Assembly (NCBI RefSeq): GCF_965224175.1 | Contig: NZ_OZ245041.1 | Coordinates: forward strand, 4,960,001 to 5,024,000 | Direction of reading: 5' to 3' | DNA from: Kordia sp965224175 | GTDB lineage: Bacteria > Bacteroidota > Bacteroidia > Flavobacteriales > Flavobacteriaceae | Length of the DNA: 64,000 nucleotides | In this document: positions 50,268 to 59,271 of the stretch, in pieces | Layout: the number at the start of each line of letters is the position of its first letter | Position numbering within the stretch: the first letter of the stretch is position 1 | Translations under genes and position numbers: made by a program | Notes under the pieces: model-generated | The model's input: the letters and a program-made list of their open reading frames with translations, nothing else | What the model was told of the DNA's origin: nothing | The model's database searches: none

Positions 50268-51215
50268 TTAGGTGTGTTTTTTGTTTTTGCGTGTGGCAAA
50301 TTTTTCCATGATAAAAATAGTCAGAAATCCAACAACCATTAATACAATTGCATACGTGATTTTTGGGTCTAAATGGTTGAAAGATTCAAATGTGTTTGGT
50401 AAAATACTTTTTCCATAAACATTTACTTGTTCTCCATGTGAATTTGGACGTGTTCCGATGATTTCTTTCCAAGGCCATATTTTGTTGAGTGAACCAAAAA
50501 TAAAACCTGTGAGAATGGCTAATATTAAATTCTTGTAATTGCTAAATAACCATTTTAAAACTTTTGAAAATGATAATAAACCAATAATGGCTCCAACAGC
50601 AAAAATGGCGATTACAGTAATGTCTTTGTTTTTTATTGCAGATAAAACAGGTTCGTATGCTCCTAGAAGTAGTAAGATAAATGCTCCTGAGATTCCAGGA
50701 AGAATCATTGCACAAATTGCTAATGCTCCAGCAACTAAGTAAAACCAGTACGGAATTACTTCTTCTTTCCCAATAGGTAAGGTTGTGATGTAGTAAGCAA
50801 CAATGGCGGCAAGCGTAAAACCAAGAATGGCTTTCCAGTCCCACTTTTCTATTTGTTTTCCGATGAATAGGATACTTGCAATCACTAATCCGAAGAAAAA
50901 TGCCCACAATAGTACAAATTCTGTCTTCAATAATTCTTTAATGATGGAAGCTAACGAAAGAATACTGGTTCCAATTCCGAGCACAAGCGCTACGAGAAAA
51001 TTTCCGTTGAGTTGTGTCCAAGCGGCTTTGATTCCGTCTTTGCGTAAGGTTTTGAACAGATCGAGATTTACATTATTGATCGACATGATCAATTCTTCAT
51101 AGATTCCCGAAATAAAGGCAATCGTTCCACCAGAAACACCAGGGACAACATCGGCAGCGCCCATGGCAAATCCTTTTAAAGTAATGATTAAATAATCGAA
51201 TAGATTTCTATTCAT
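50268..51215 (-). CDS. DUF368 polytopic transporter, first copy
   Basis: This 315-residue protein is a paralogue of the downstream gene, with KGFAMGAADVVPGVSGGTIAF, the half-motif LPGISGAFILLLLGAY, SFSKVLKWLFSNYKN and TGFIFGSLNKIWPWKE. The start is placed at 51215, matching the paralogue's N-terminus; an ATG at 51263 is almost at the predicted transcription start. It is a candidate polyprenyl-phosphate transporter. The two-fold internal PG[VI]SG repeat suggests an inverted-topology fold. Confidence 0.88.
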   Translation of the reverse strand: MNRNLFDYLIITLKGFAMGAADVVPGVSGGTIAFISGIYEELIMSINNVNLDLFKTLRKDGIKAAWTQLNGNFLVALVLGIGTSILSLASIIKELLKTEFVLLWAFFFGLVIASILFIGKQIEKWDWKAILGFTLAAIVAYYITTLPIGKEEVIPYWFYLVAGALAICAMILPGISGAFILLLLGAYEPVLSAIKNKDITVIAIFAVGAIIGLLSFSKVLKWLFSNYKNLILAILTGFIFGSLNKIWPWKEIIGTRPNSHGEQVNVYGKSILPNTFESFNHLDPKITYAIVLMVVGFLTIFIMEKFATRKNKKHT

Positions 51216-51273
51216 GCGTAGCTGAATTATAAGTTTTGTAACACAGAAGTTTTTTACTTCCAAAAGCTACACA

Positions 51274-51281
51274 CAAAAGTA
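51274..51281 (-). promoter_or_regulatory. -7 promoter box of the DUF368-DUF368-aroE operon
   Basis: TACTTTTG on the minus strand lies 59 bp before the ATG at 51215. It falls just upstream of the preceding TPR gene's stop region at 51289, so transcription of the operon can start in the short 73-bp gap. Confidence 0.5.
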
Positions 51282-51288
51282 TGGAATT

Positions 51289-52695
51289 TTATGTGGACGA
51301 TTTTTTAAATTCTGAAATAATATTTTTTACAGAAATGCGCATGCAAATATTTGGAAACAGTTTTTCAAATACTAAGTGTTGTTTGAAATTGTTTCGCAAA
51401 GCATTTTTTAGGTGAAATGTACCTTTGCTTTGTTCGCCAAGTGTAAAATATATTCCTGCCAATCGGTATTCAATTTTTGAATTGTCCGGATAAAATTCTA
51501 AAGCTTGCAATAATACGTGCGTACTGTTGCTGTATTCACCTAGAAGCTTTAAAATATCAGCCCAAGCTGTCCAAGTAGATAATTCATAATTACCTAATTC
51601 AACTGTTTTTTGGTATGCAATATCTGCTTCTTCGTAAAGTTGTAAAGCTCTGTGAATTTCAGCACTTCGCTTCCAATAGGAAACATTTTCTGTATCTATA
51701 TTAATCGCTTTGTTGATGTAATAAAGCGCTTTTTGAAAGTTTTCTTGTTTGATGTGAAAATCGGTAATTGCTGTCCAACCTTTGTCTAATAAAGGATCTT
51801 CATGAACCGTTTTGTAATAGAATTTTACAGCTAAATCTTTTTTACCGAGTTTTTCATAGCATTTTCCCATACGCAAATACGCGAAAGAAGTAGGATCGTC
51901 TAATTCTAAAGTTATTTGGTAATTGTGAATTGCTTCTTCGTAGTCGCCTAACTTTTCAAGTACTTTTCCTTTTTCTAAATATGCACCAATAAAACGATCG
52001 TCTGCAATGATTGCAAAATCAAAGGCAGCCAATGCTTCTGCAAATAATTTTTTACTGTAATATTGTTTTCCTAGTTGATGCCAAGCAACTTCTGAGTATG
52101 GATTTTTGTTTATGTAACTGTTTAAATAGTTAATTGCTCCATCAATATCTTCTAAAAATTCAAAACAATAGATGATATTGTATAAAGAAGAGTAATCATC
52201 AACATCAAGCTCAATACACTTCATAAAGTAATGTTTAGCTTCTTTAAAATCATCAATAAAAAGATATTCCATTCCAATCAAGGAATTCACATCCGCTAAA
52301 TCATTACTATATTCTAACGCCATTTTAAGCAACTCAATTGCTTTGTAATGTTCGTCTCTTTTGGAATATATGTTTGCTTTTTGAATATAGACTTCAGGAT
52401 TAGATGTTTCTAAAACATACAGTGCATCTAGTAATTTTTCTGCTTCATCTAGTTTATTTTCAAACACCATCAATTCGATTTCCATGAGTTTTAAATTCAC
52501 AGAACTCGGATGTTGTTCTAAGCCAATTTTAATAGCTTTTTTTGCGAGCGCGACTTTTCCCGCGTCTAAGTAATGGTGTACGATATCTTCAAATTCAGCC
52601 GAATCAAAAAAGAAAACATTATTCGTTTTTAACATTGATTCAAACTTCGAAAGTGCAAAATTATTATCTTCATTAGAGCTAAATAGCATAGGCAA
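51289..52695 (-). CDS. TPR-repeat protein
   Basis: This 468-residue cytoplasmic protein consists almost wholly of tetratricopeptide repeats, about eleven units: AIKIGLEQHPSSVNLKLMEI, AIELLKMALEYSNDLADVNS, AINYLNSYINKNPYSEVAWH, AIHNYQITLELDDPTSFAYL and ALYYINKAINIDTENVSYWK, among others. There is no signal peptide or enzymatic domain. It acts presumably as a scaffold. It precedes the DUF368 operon on the same strand. Confidence 0.85.
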   Translation of the reverse strand: MPMLFSSNEDNNFALSKFESMLKTNNVFFFDSAEFEDIVHHYLDAGKVALAKKAIKIGLEQHPSSVNLKLMEIELMVFENKLDEAEKLLDALYVLETSNPEVYIQKANIYSKRDEHYKAIELLKMALEYSNDLADVNSLIGMEYLFIDDFKEAKHYFMKCIELDVDDYSSLYNIIYCFEFLEDIDGAINYLNSYINKNPYSEVAWHQLGKQYYSKKLFAEALAAFDFAIIADDRFIGAYLEKGKVLEKLGDYEEAIHNYQITLELDDPTSFAYLRMGKCYEKLGKKDLAVKFYYKTVHEDPLLDKGWTAITDFHIKQENFQKALYYINKAINIDTENVSYWKRSAEIHRALQLYEEADIAYQKTVELGNYELSTWTAWADILKLLGEYSNSTHVLLQALEFYPDNSKIEYRLAGIYFTLGEQSKGTFHLKNALRNNFKQHLVFEKLFPNICMRISVKNIISEFKKSST

Positions 52696-52888
52696 TACGT
52701 GCTTTTAGATTTCTATTACATTAAATGTAGTCGATGAAAGTGTTGTTTTCTTAGCTAAGTGCTAATTGTTTTCAACAAAGTAATCAACAACGTATAATCA
52801 TTATCACTCTGACAATGATTTGATTTTTAGTTGGTTATTTTTAGTGTAGGCAGTTTTTGTAGGTAATAATAACGATTATGAGTGGTAT

Positions 52889-54070
52889 TTAGTCTTTGAT
52901 ATTTCGTAAAACTTTCATAATTGTTGAGCAACCTTGTTCAATTTCTGCTAAAGAAATCGTTAATGGAGGCGTAATTCGAACCGCTTTTGGTTCAAAAAGT
53001 AACCAAAAAAGAACCAAACCTTCTTCCATACATCCCAAAATGATTTGATTGGCAATGTCTGCATTTTTTACAATCAGTGAGAGCATCAATCCTTTTCCAC
53101 GAATTTCTTCAATGTATTCATGTTGAAGTAAGCGTCTAAAAAGTTCTTCTTTCTTTAGCGTTTGTAACATTAAGTCACTTTCTACAATTTCTTGTAAAGT
53201 AGCTAAACATGCAGCTGCAATTACTGGATGACCACCAAAAGTAGTAATATGTCCTAGTTTTGGTCGATCTTGTAATGAATCCATGATTGCTGTTGAAGAT
53301 GTAAATGCTCCGACAGGCATTCCGCCGCCCATTCCTTTTCCCATGACAACAATATCTGGAACAATATTATAGTTTTGAAAACCGAAAAGTTTTCCTGTGC
53401 GACCAAATCCTGGTTGAATTTCATCTAATATGAGTAATGCGCCAACTTCTTCACAACGTTGTTTTACTTTTCTTAGATATTCGTTTTTAGGAACAATAAA
53501 TCCTGCACCACCTTGAATGGTTTCTAAAATAACTCCAGCTGTTTTTGAGGTAATTTTAGCGATATCTGCTTCATTATTGAATTCAATAAAATTCACATCT
53601 GGCAATAGCGGACGAAATGCTTGTTTTCGTTCTTCGTATCCCATAATGCTCATGGCGCCTTGCGTATTTCCATGATACGCGTGTTTTGCTGCAATAAGTT
53701 CAGAACGTCCTGTGAAGCGTTTGGCAAGCTTCATAGCGCCTTCAATAGCTTCTGTTCCTGAGTTTGTTAGATATGTTTTTTCTAACGGATCTGGTAATTG
53801 AGCTGCTAATAATTTTGTTAAATCTACTGCCGATTTTTGCACATATTCTCCATATACCATTACATGCAAGTATTGATCTAGTTGATCTTTGATTGCTTTG
53901 ACAACTCTCGGATGTTTGTGTCCTAAACTACATGCAGACACGCCAGCTACAAAATCTAAATACGCTTTGTTATTTGTATCGTAGATATAACTTCCTTCCG
54001 CATGCGATATTTCCATCGCTAATGGATGTGGCGTTGTCTGTGCTTGATATGTGAAAAAATCTTCTTTCAT
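52889..54070 (-). CDS. Class III pyridoxal-phosphate aminotransferase
   Basis: This 393-residue PLP enzyme of the acetylornithine/ornithine/4-aminobutyrate aminotransferase group has YLDFVAGVSACSLGHKHPRV, TNSGTEAIEGAMKLAKR (phosphate binding), KHAYHGNTQGAMSIMG, ILDEIQPGFGRTGKLFGF (Asp for the pyridine N) and VVMGKGMGGGMPVGAF (Schiff-base Lys). The exact substrate is not determined by sequence. The start 54070 is preferred to 54109 because an exact -7 box (54099-54106) and an AGGAG sequence 11 bp before the ATG both lie between them. Confidence 0.92.
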   Translation of the reverse strand: MKEDFFTYQAQTTPHPLAMEISHAEGSYIYDTNNKAYLDFVAGVSACSLGHKHPRVVKAIKDQLDQYLHVMVYGEYVQKSAVDLTKLLAAQLPDPLEKTYLTNSGTEAIEGAMKLAKRFTGRSELIAAKHAYHGNTQGAMSIMGYEERKQAFRPLLPDVNFIEFNNEADIAKITSKTAGVILETIQGGAGFIVPKNEYLRKVKQRCEEVGALLILDEIQPGFGRTGKLFGFQNYNIVPDIVVMGKGMGGGMPVGAFTSSTAIMDSLQDRPKLGHITTFGGHPVIAAACLATLQEIVESDLMLQTLKKEELFRRLLQHEYIEEIRGKGLMLSLIVKNADIANQIILGCMEEGLVLFWLLFEPKAVRITPPLTISLAEIEQGCSTIMKVLRNIKD

Positions 54071-54098
54071 TAAAATAATCTCCTTCAAAATCTTATGG

Positions 54099-54106
54099 CA
54101 AAGATA
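54099..54106 (-). promoter_or_regulatory. -7 promoter box of the aminotransferase gene
   Basis: TATCTTTG on the minus strand lies 29 bp before the ATG at 54070; a GAAGGAG ribosome-binding sequence, rare in this window, follows it. Confidence 0.62.
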
Positions 54107-54266
54107 CAAAGTTAATTGTGGTAATTACTAGATTTTAGTTTTTGGTTTCTGTATTTGCAATTGATTTACAAATAATATAAAATCTTAAGAAAACCACTTC
54201 TTAGGCTAGGTATCGAACTACTCGATAATCAAAATTTAAATACTCTGATGCTTACGTCGAAATGTT

Positions 54267-54806
54267 TTAATTGTTTCTGTTCAAAGTTTCGCGAGCTTGC
54301 CCCGAAGTAGTTGAATATTTTTTGGAAGCTTTTAATAATATTTGTTCAGTAGTTTCAAATTTTGAAACAAGTGAAGCGCTATTGATAGCTATTGGCGAGC
54401 CGTAATTGTTGAGATTGTACTGTAAACTTTGTCTCGTAAGTATATTCTTTTCTTTGTTGATGTATGCTTTGGGATTTTTAACATGAACCACCAAAAAATC
54501 ATTAGAAACGACTTTGATAGGTTGAAAACCATTAATATCCTGCCAAGGAATAAAACCAACACTAGTTGCTGTAGAATTATCTATGATTCCTTTAGAGTTG
54601 ATGATGAGTCCAGCTTTTGATTGAATCAATCTTTTCAAAGCTAAAATACCAGTAAGACCAAAAAACAACATTGCAATCATACCTATAAACTTAAGATTGC
54701 TTTCGTTTTTATAGATGAAAAAACCTGAAACCACAAATGCAATACTTCCTAAAGTATACAGGAACATTTTTCTTTTACTAGTTGCAATTTCAATTTGGTC
54801 ACTCAT
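54267..54806 (-). CDS. STM3941-like membrane protein with PH-type domain
   Basis: This 179-residue protein has two adjacent transmembrane helices (FLYTLGSIAFVVSGFFIY and IGMIAMLFFGLTGILALK). A PH-like β-domain follows, with GLIINSKGIIDNST, GFIPWQDINGFQPIKV and DFLVVHVKNPKAYI. This matches the STM3941-like family of unknown function. The start at ATG 54806 (MSDQIEIATSKRK) is chosen since the longer frame from 54860 lacks family-like sequence. It lies 90 bp downstream of the OstA-like gene. Confidence 0.75.
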   Translation of the reverse strand: MSDQIEIATSKRKMFLYTLGSIAFVVSGFFIYKNESNLKFIGMIAMLFFGLTGILALKRLIQSKAGLIINSKGIIDNSTATSVGFIPWQDINGFQPIKVVSNDFLVVHVKNPKAYINKEKNILTRQSLQYNLNNYGSPIAINSASLVSKFETTEQILLKASKKYSTTSGQARETLNRNN

Positions 54807-54896
54807 AATGGTAGTTTTATGTATAGACTCTTGCCATTGAAAAATGTTACGCTCTTGCAATGTTAAAATGTGTGAAAGTTATGAAGCTTAAGTGAT

Positions 54897-56642
54897 TTAC
54901 TCTTCTTTAGAGGTATTCTGTTTCTTAAACTTCGTATTTGCAATAAGTTTTTTCTTTTGAGTAGTTGTACTTTTTTTAGCAGCTTTTTTCTTCTTTTTCT
55001 TTGTTGGAGCTGTTTTTACAGTAGATTTTAATACTTCTTTTTCAGGATCTTTTTCTTCTTCTAAAGGATCCATTGCGTTATTAAGTCCGCGGATAACAGG
55101 CAATACTAAATTATTGTCATCTTCATCAAAAATATCATCTTTTGAATACATGCGTTCATCGCCACGCCAAATGAAACCACGAAGTTTACGTGCATTTTTT
55201 GGTAGATCTTTATCAGGATAAATAACACCATCTGGTCGTGTGAAAAAGGTAATGTCTTCTATTTGATTTTCGTTTAGAGTCAAGTTGATCGCACTACAAA
55301 TCGTTTTGTCAATTCCTATAAATTCATTATTATCATTATACATATAGTAGACAACTTCTGTGTTTTTTACGACATCAACTTCGCGAAGTTTGTTTTCTTC
55401 GAACTTTCCATATAGATTTAATCCTTTTACTTGATTGTAACCTTCGCCAAGCGTATCTTTTTGTACAATAAAAGCATTGTTGATTACTTTTAATGAATCT
55501 AACTTTTCTGTTTTTGTATTGGAAATTAGAAAAATTGTGTCTCCAGTCATTTGACTATCACCATTCCACATAATTGGACGACGTAGTAACTTTGTAATTC
55601 CAGATTTATTGTCAGCAAACAAAGAATCACATTTTCCGCTCATGTCTGTTTTAAAGAATTTTACATTTTTATAAGCGCGGATGACTCTATTTTCAGCAGG
55701 TCCAGTCACCAACAAACGATCTCCATGAATATACATAGAGTCAGTTTCTACCAGACTAATGGCAACGGCACGTTTGGTAATGTAAGCAGAATCTTTTGCT
55801 TTGTACACTTCGCCATAATGACCTTTAAGCACCATATTATTGATGGTGTCAGTAATTTTTATGTTGTTTGTGGCAGAAGCAAATTCAGTATTCTTTTCAA
55901 AATACAAACTATCACCATTAATGATTCTGTTATCGTAATCGATACGTGATTTTTTGACAAAATATCCTTTTTCGGTTACAGTATTGTAAAAACCACGTTC
56001 GCAATATATAGTGTATTCTTCACCTTTGATGGTAGAAGGTCCATACATATAAGCGTGTTTTGAATCGGTGTAGTAGTCTAATTGTGCAGAATTTACAGTG
56101 TATTCTGGATTAACAATGTTTACTTTTTTTAAGAACTGATATTTGTTCTTTTGCATAAAATAACGTCCTTCGATACTTGTCAGTGTTGTGGCGCTATCTT
56201 TTACAATTCCTTTTGTGTTGAAATAAGCTTCTTGTTCGTTTCTGTCAAAATATAAAGTATCAGTAGTCAACGTCATGTCAGTATTTTGCAAACGAACATT
56301 TCGTTTTGAAACGGCTAATTTTGTATTTCCATCATACTCAATGTATTCACTAGACATTTCTACTGAATCTCCTTGTTGAATAAAAACATTCCCATAGGCT
56401 TTTACCCAGTTTCTATCTTGAAACAACACGGCTCTATCGCACCATAAATCCATACCTTCATGTTCAAAACGCACTTGTGATTTTTGCGTTTTAGAAAATA
56501 TTTTTGCGCCAGGATATTTATTTTCATTCACAGTTAAATCTCCTCCATACACAATTTTAATCACGGTTTTTTCTCCTTTTGGAGTTTGTGTTTGAGAGAA
56601 GGCAACTTGTGCTAAAAAAAGTAAGACGAATAATTTCTTCAT
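54897..56642 (-). CDS. OstA/LptA-like periplasmic LPS-transport protein
   Basis: This 581-residue protein has a signal peptide (MKKLFVLLFLAQVAFSQ) and a long stretch of OstA-type β-strands: GGDLTVNENKYPGAKIF, MDLWCDRAVLFQDRNWVKA, YGNVFIQQGDSVEMSSEYIE, VRLQNTDMTLTTDTLYF and GHYGEVYKAKDSAYI. OstA domains form the β-jellyroll bridge that carries LPS from inner to outer membrane. The C-terminal 75 residues are Lys/Thr-rich and disordered-looking, longer than in E. coli LptA. It complements the LPS genes at 16-35 kb. Confidence 0.87.
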   Translation of the reverse strand: MKKLFVLLFLAQVAFSQTQTPKGEKTVIKIVYGGDLTVNENKYPGAKIFSKTQKSQVRFEHEGMDLWCDRAVLFQDRNWVKAYGNVFIQQGDSVEMSSEYIEYDGNTKLAVSKRNVRLQNTDMTLTTDTLYFDRNEQEAYFNTKGIVKDSATTLTSIEGRYFMQKNKYQFLKKVNIVNPEYTVNSAQLDYYTDSKHAYMYGPSTIKGEEYTIYCERGFYNTVTEKGYFVKKSRIDYDNRIINGDSLYFEKNTEFASATNNIKITDTINNMVLKGHYGEVYKAKDSAYITKRAVAISLVETDSMYIHGDRLLVTGPAENRVIRAYKNVKFFKTDMSGKCDSLFADNKSGITKLLRRPIMWNGDSQMTGDTIFLISNTKTEKLDSLKVINNAFIVQKDTLGEGYNQVKGLNLYGKFEENKLREVDVVKNTEVVYYMYNDNNEFIGIDKTICSAINLTLNENQIEDITFFTRPDGVIYPDKDLPKNARKLRGFIWRGDERMYSKDDIFDEDDNNLVLPVIRGLNNAMDPLEEEKDPEKEVLKSTVKTAPTKKKKKKAAKKSTTTQKKKLIANTKFKKQNTSKEE

Positions 56643-56717
56643 AAAAGCTTTTCATACTACTAACAATTGCTATACTTTTTTATAAAAATATGAGTTTACA
56701 ACTGTTAAATTTTCGAC

Positions 56718-56725
56718 CAAAAATA
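56718..56725 (-). promoter_or_regulatory. -7 promoter box of the OstA-like gene
   Basis: TATTTTTG on the minus strand lies 76 bp before the ATG at 56642. The rest of the 302-bp divergent gap to parA contains a direct repeat (TCTAGTGTAA at 56808 and 56818) and AT-rich DNA. Confidence 0.5.
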
Positions 56726-56944
56726 ATCTTTTTTGCATGCAAAGTTTATAATTTATGATTTTTTAACTTGGAAACTACTTACTTTAAGTTGCTTATTTGC
56801 TGATTTTTCTAGTGTAAATCTAGTGTAATGCTTGATTTTACTAGATTTAATATTTAACGAAACATTATCATAGTTGTTAATAATTTTCATTTCATTAACT
56901 CAATAATAATTGTATTTTTATCGCTTAAAATCCTCAAACAAACC

Positions 56945-57715
56945 ATGGGCAAAATAATTGCTATTGCAAATCAAAAAGGTGGTGTAGGAAAAACTACAAC
57001 ATCGGTAAACTTAGCGGCATCGTTAGGCGTACTAGAAAAAAAGGTATTATTGATTGATGCTGATCCACAAGCAAACGCAACTTCTGGATTAGGAATTGAT
57101 GTAGAGAGTATCGAAAAGGGTACGTATCAATTGCTTGAGCATACATTAAATGCAGCAGATGTAGTAATGGAAACAAGTTCTCCGAATTTAAGTATCATTC
57201 CTGCACATATTGATTTGGTAGCTATTGAAATAGAATTGGTAGACAAAGATCAGCGTGAATATATGTTGCGCAAAGCATTGGCTCCAATTAAAGATGATTA
57301 CGATTACATTTTAATTGATTGTGCACCATCATTAGGATTATTGACCTTGAACGCATTAACAGCTGCTGATGCAGTAATGATTCCTATACAATGTGAGTAT
57401 TTTGCATTAGAAGGTTTAGGGAAGTTGTTAAATACAATTAAAAGTGTACAAAAAATACACAATCCGGCATTAGATATTGAAGGATTGCTATTAACAATGT
57501 ATGATTCTCGCTTGCGATTATCGAATCAAGTGGTTGAAGAAGTACAAAAGCATTTCAACGATATGGTATTTACGACCATTATTCAACGAAATGTACGATT
57601 GAGTGAAGCACCAAGTTATGGAGAAAGCATTATTAATTATGATGCAAGTAGTAAAGGTGCAACCAATTATTTGAGTTTGGCTCATGAAGTGATTAAGAAA
57701 AACAGTGGTAAATAA
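56945..57715 (+). CDS. parA: Chromosome-partitioning ATPase ParA/Soj
   Basis: This 256-residue deviant Walker ATPase opens KIIAIANQKGGVGKTTTSVN (KGGVGKT with the signature Lys). It has LLIDADPQANATSGLG, DYILIDCAPSLGLLTLNAL and IPIQCEYFALEGLGKL, followed by a C-terminal VRLSEAPSYG segment. It binds DNA non-specifically in the ATP form and moves the ParB-origin complex during segregation. parB starts 5 bp after its stop. No parS site (TGTTTCACGTGAAACA) was seen in the window. Confidence 0.96.
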   Translation: MGKIIAIANQKGGVGKTTTSVNLAASLGVLEKKVLLIDADPQANATSGLGIDVESIEKGTYQLLEHTLNAADVVMETSSPNLSIIPAHIDLVAIEIELVDKDQREYMLRKALAPIKDDYDYILIDCAPSLGLLTLNALTAADAVMIPIQCEYFALEGLGKLLNTIKSVQKIHNPALDIEGLLLTMYDSRLRLSNQVVEEVQKHFNDMVFTTIIQRNVRLSEAPSYGESIINYDASSKGATNYLSLAHEVIKKNSGK

Positions 57716-57720
57716 GATTT

Positions 57721-58626
57721 ATGGCGAAGGCAACAAAAAAACAAGCATTAGGAAGAGGATTATCTGCATTATTAAAAGATCCTGAAAATGATATTACATC
57801 AGTTTCAGACAAGAATGCAGACAAGGTTGTTGGAAACATTGTAGAGTTAGCAATCAAAACGATAGAAGTAAATCCGTTTCAACCGCGTACCAATTTTAAT
57901 GAAGAAGCACTTCGCGAATTAGCTTCTTCTATTAGAGAATTAGGCGTTATTCAACCAATTACAGTTCGTAAGCTAGGTTTTGAAAAATATCAATTAGTTT
58001 CAGGTGAGCGTCGTTATAGAGCTTCCAAATTAATTGGATTGGAAACAATTCCTGCGTACGTACGTATTGCAAACGATCAAGAGTCATTAGAAATGGCATT
58101 GGTAGAAAATATTCAACGTTCTGATTTAGATCCTATCGAAATAGCATTGTCTTACCAACGATTGATTGACGAGATTAGCTTAACGCAAGAACAAATGAGT
58201 CAGCGTGTTGGTAAAAAACGTTCTACTATAGCAAACTATTTACGCTTATTAAAGTTAGATCCAATCATTCAAACAGGAATGCGTGATGGTTTTTTAAGTA
58301 TGGGACACGGACGTACGTTAGTGAATATTGAAAACACAAACGATCAATTAGAAATCTATGAGATGATTCTTTCCAAATCTTTATCTGTTCGTGAAACAGA
58401 AGAAATGGTAAAGAAATACAAACAAGATAAAACTATTGATGCACCAAAAACTGAAAAAGAAGATATTCCGAAGTTTATAAAAAAAGGAATTCGTGATTTC
58501 TCAGAATATTTTGGTCACAAAGTAGATGTAAAAGTCGGACGAAACGGAAAAGGAAAAATCACCATTCCATTTCATTCAGAAGAAGACTTTTCGCGAATTA
58601 AAAAATTACTGAAAAGTGGGAAATAA
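57721..58626 (+). CDS. parB: Chromosome-partitioning protein ParB/Spo0J
   Basis: This 301-residue CTP-dependent DNA clamp begins ALGRGLSALLKDPEND. Its N-terminal ParB/Srx domain has VNPFQPRTNFNEEALRELAS, GVIQPITVRKL and the CTP-binding LVSGERRYRASKLIG. A helix-turn-helix region follows (LTQEQMSQRVGKKRSTIANY, LRLLKLDPIIQTGMRDG). A C-terminal dimerisation segment (RVKVGRNGKGKITIPFHSEE-like) closes the protein. It binds parS near the origin and works with ParA. Its last 11 bp overlap the DUF5683 gene start. Confidence 0.95.
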   Translation: MAKATKKQALGRGLSALLKDPENDITSVSDKNADKVVGNIVELAIKTIEVNPFQPRTNFNEEALRELASSIRELGVIQPITVRKLGFEKYQLVSGERRYRASKLIGLETIPAYVRIANDQESLEMALVENIQRSDLDPIEIALSYQRLIDEISLTQEQMSQRVGKKRSTIANYLRLLKLDPIIQTGMRDGFLSMGHGRTLVNIENTNDQLEIYEMILSKSLSVRETEEMVKKYKQDKTIDAPKTEKEDIPKFIKKGIRDFSEYFGHKVDVKVGRNGKGKITIPFHSEEDFSRIKKLLKSGK

Positions 58627-59239
58627 AATCATTGTAGCGATTTTCTTTGTATGTTTTGCTTGCCAATTATCTTGGTCGCAAGAAGAAAAAGAAAAGACAA
58701 CGGAGAAGGATAAAGAGAAGAAGGAACAAACAACAGAAGCTTCTGAATTAAAGGTGGAAAACGCAGTTGTTGTAGATGAAAAAAAGGCAATTAATCCGTT
58801 ATCGCCATCTAAAGCCGCATTTTACTCTGCTATCTTGCCAGGTTTAGGACAAGCTTACAATAAAAAGTACTGGAAAATTCCAATTGTATATGCTGCATTA
58901 GGAACAGGAATCTACTTTTATATAGACAATAATAATAAATACAATCGCTATCGTCGTGCATACAAAAGTCGTTTGGCAGGTTTTACTGATGACGAATTTC
59001 AAGGAATTGTGACAGATAATAATGCACTTATTGATGCACAAGAATTCTATCAAAGAAATCGTGATTTATCATTATTACTGACTGTTGTTGCTTACGTGCT
59101 AAACATCGTAGACGCCAATGTAGATGCACATTTATTGCAGTTTAATGTGAGCGATGATCTTTCATTACGTCCACATATTGATCAAAATGATGTTGACTTC
59201 AATCGTAATCTTGGATTGACGCTCAATTTTAAATTTTAG
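58616..59239 (+). CDS. DUF5683 membrane protein
   Basis: This 207-residue protein starts with GTG inside the end of parB. Its signal-like N-terminus (IIVAIFFVCFACQLSWSQ) leads into a Lys/Glu-rich linker, then the family's AAFYSAILPGLGQAYNKKYW motif. A transmembrane helix (IPIVYAALGTGIYFYI) and a second (LLLTVVAYVLNIVDANVDAH) follow, ending FNRNLGLTLNFKF. Its role is unknown; the domain is conserved in Bacteroidota next to parAB and dapB. It is likely in the outer envelope. Confidence 0.87.
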   Translation: MGNKIIVAIFFVCFACQLSWSQEEKEKTTEKDKEKKEQTTEASELKVENAVVVDEKKAINPLSPSKAAFYSAILPGLGQAYNKKYWKIPIVYAALGTGIYFYIDNNNKYNRYRRAYKSRLAGFTDDEFQGIVTDNNALIDAQEFYQRNRDLSLLLTVVAYVLNIVDANVDAHLLQFNVSDDLSLRPHIDQNDVDFNRNLGLTLNFKF

Positions 59240-59271
59240 CCTTTTTACAATACATTCAAAAACAGTACAAC

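Noticed and set aside
56691..56759. 22-codon ATG frame upstream of parA
   Set aside because: It lies over the promoter of the OstA-like gene, has no coding character and no ribosome-binding sequence.
56740..56944. Possible replication origin or parS site next to parAB
   Set aside because: The region is AT-rich with a direct repeat TCTAGTGTAA, but no TGTTTCACGTGAAACA-like sequence and no cluster of DnaA boxes was found. parAB alone does not prove an origin.
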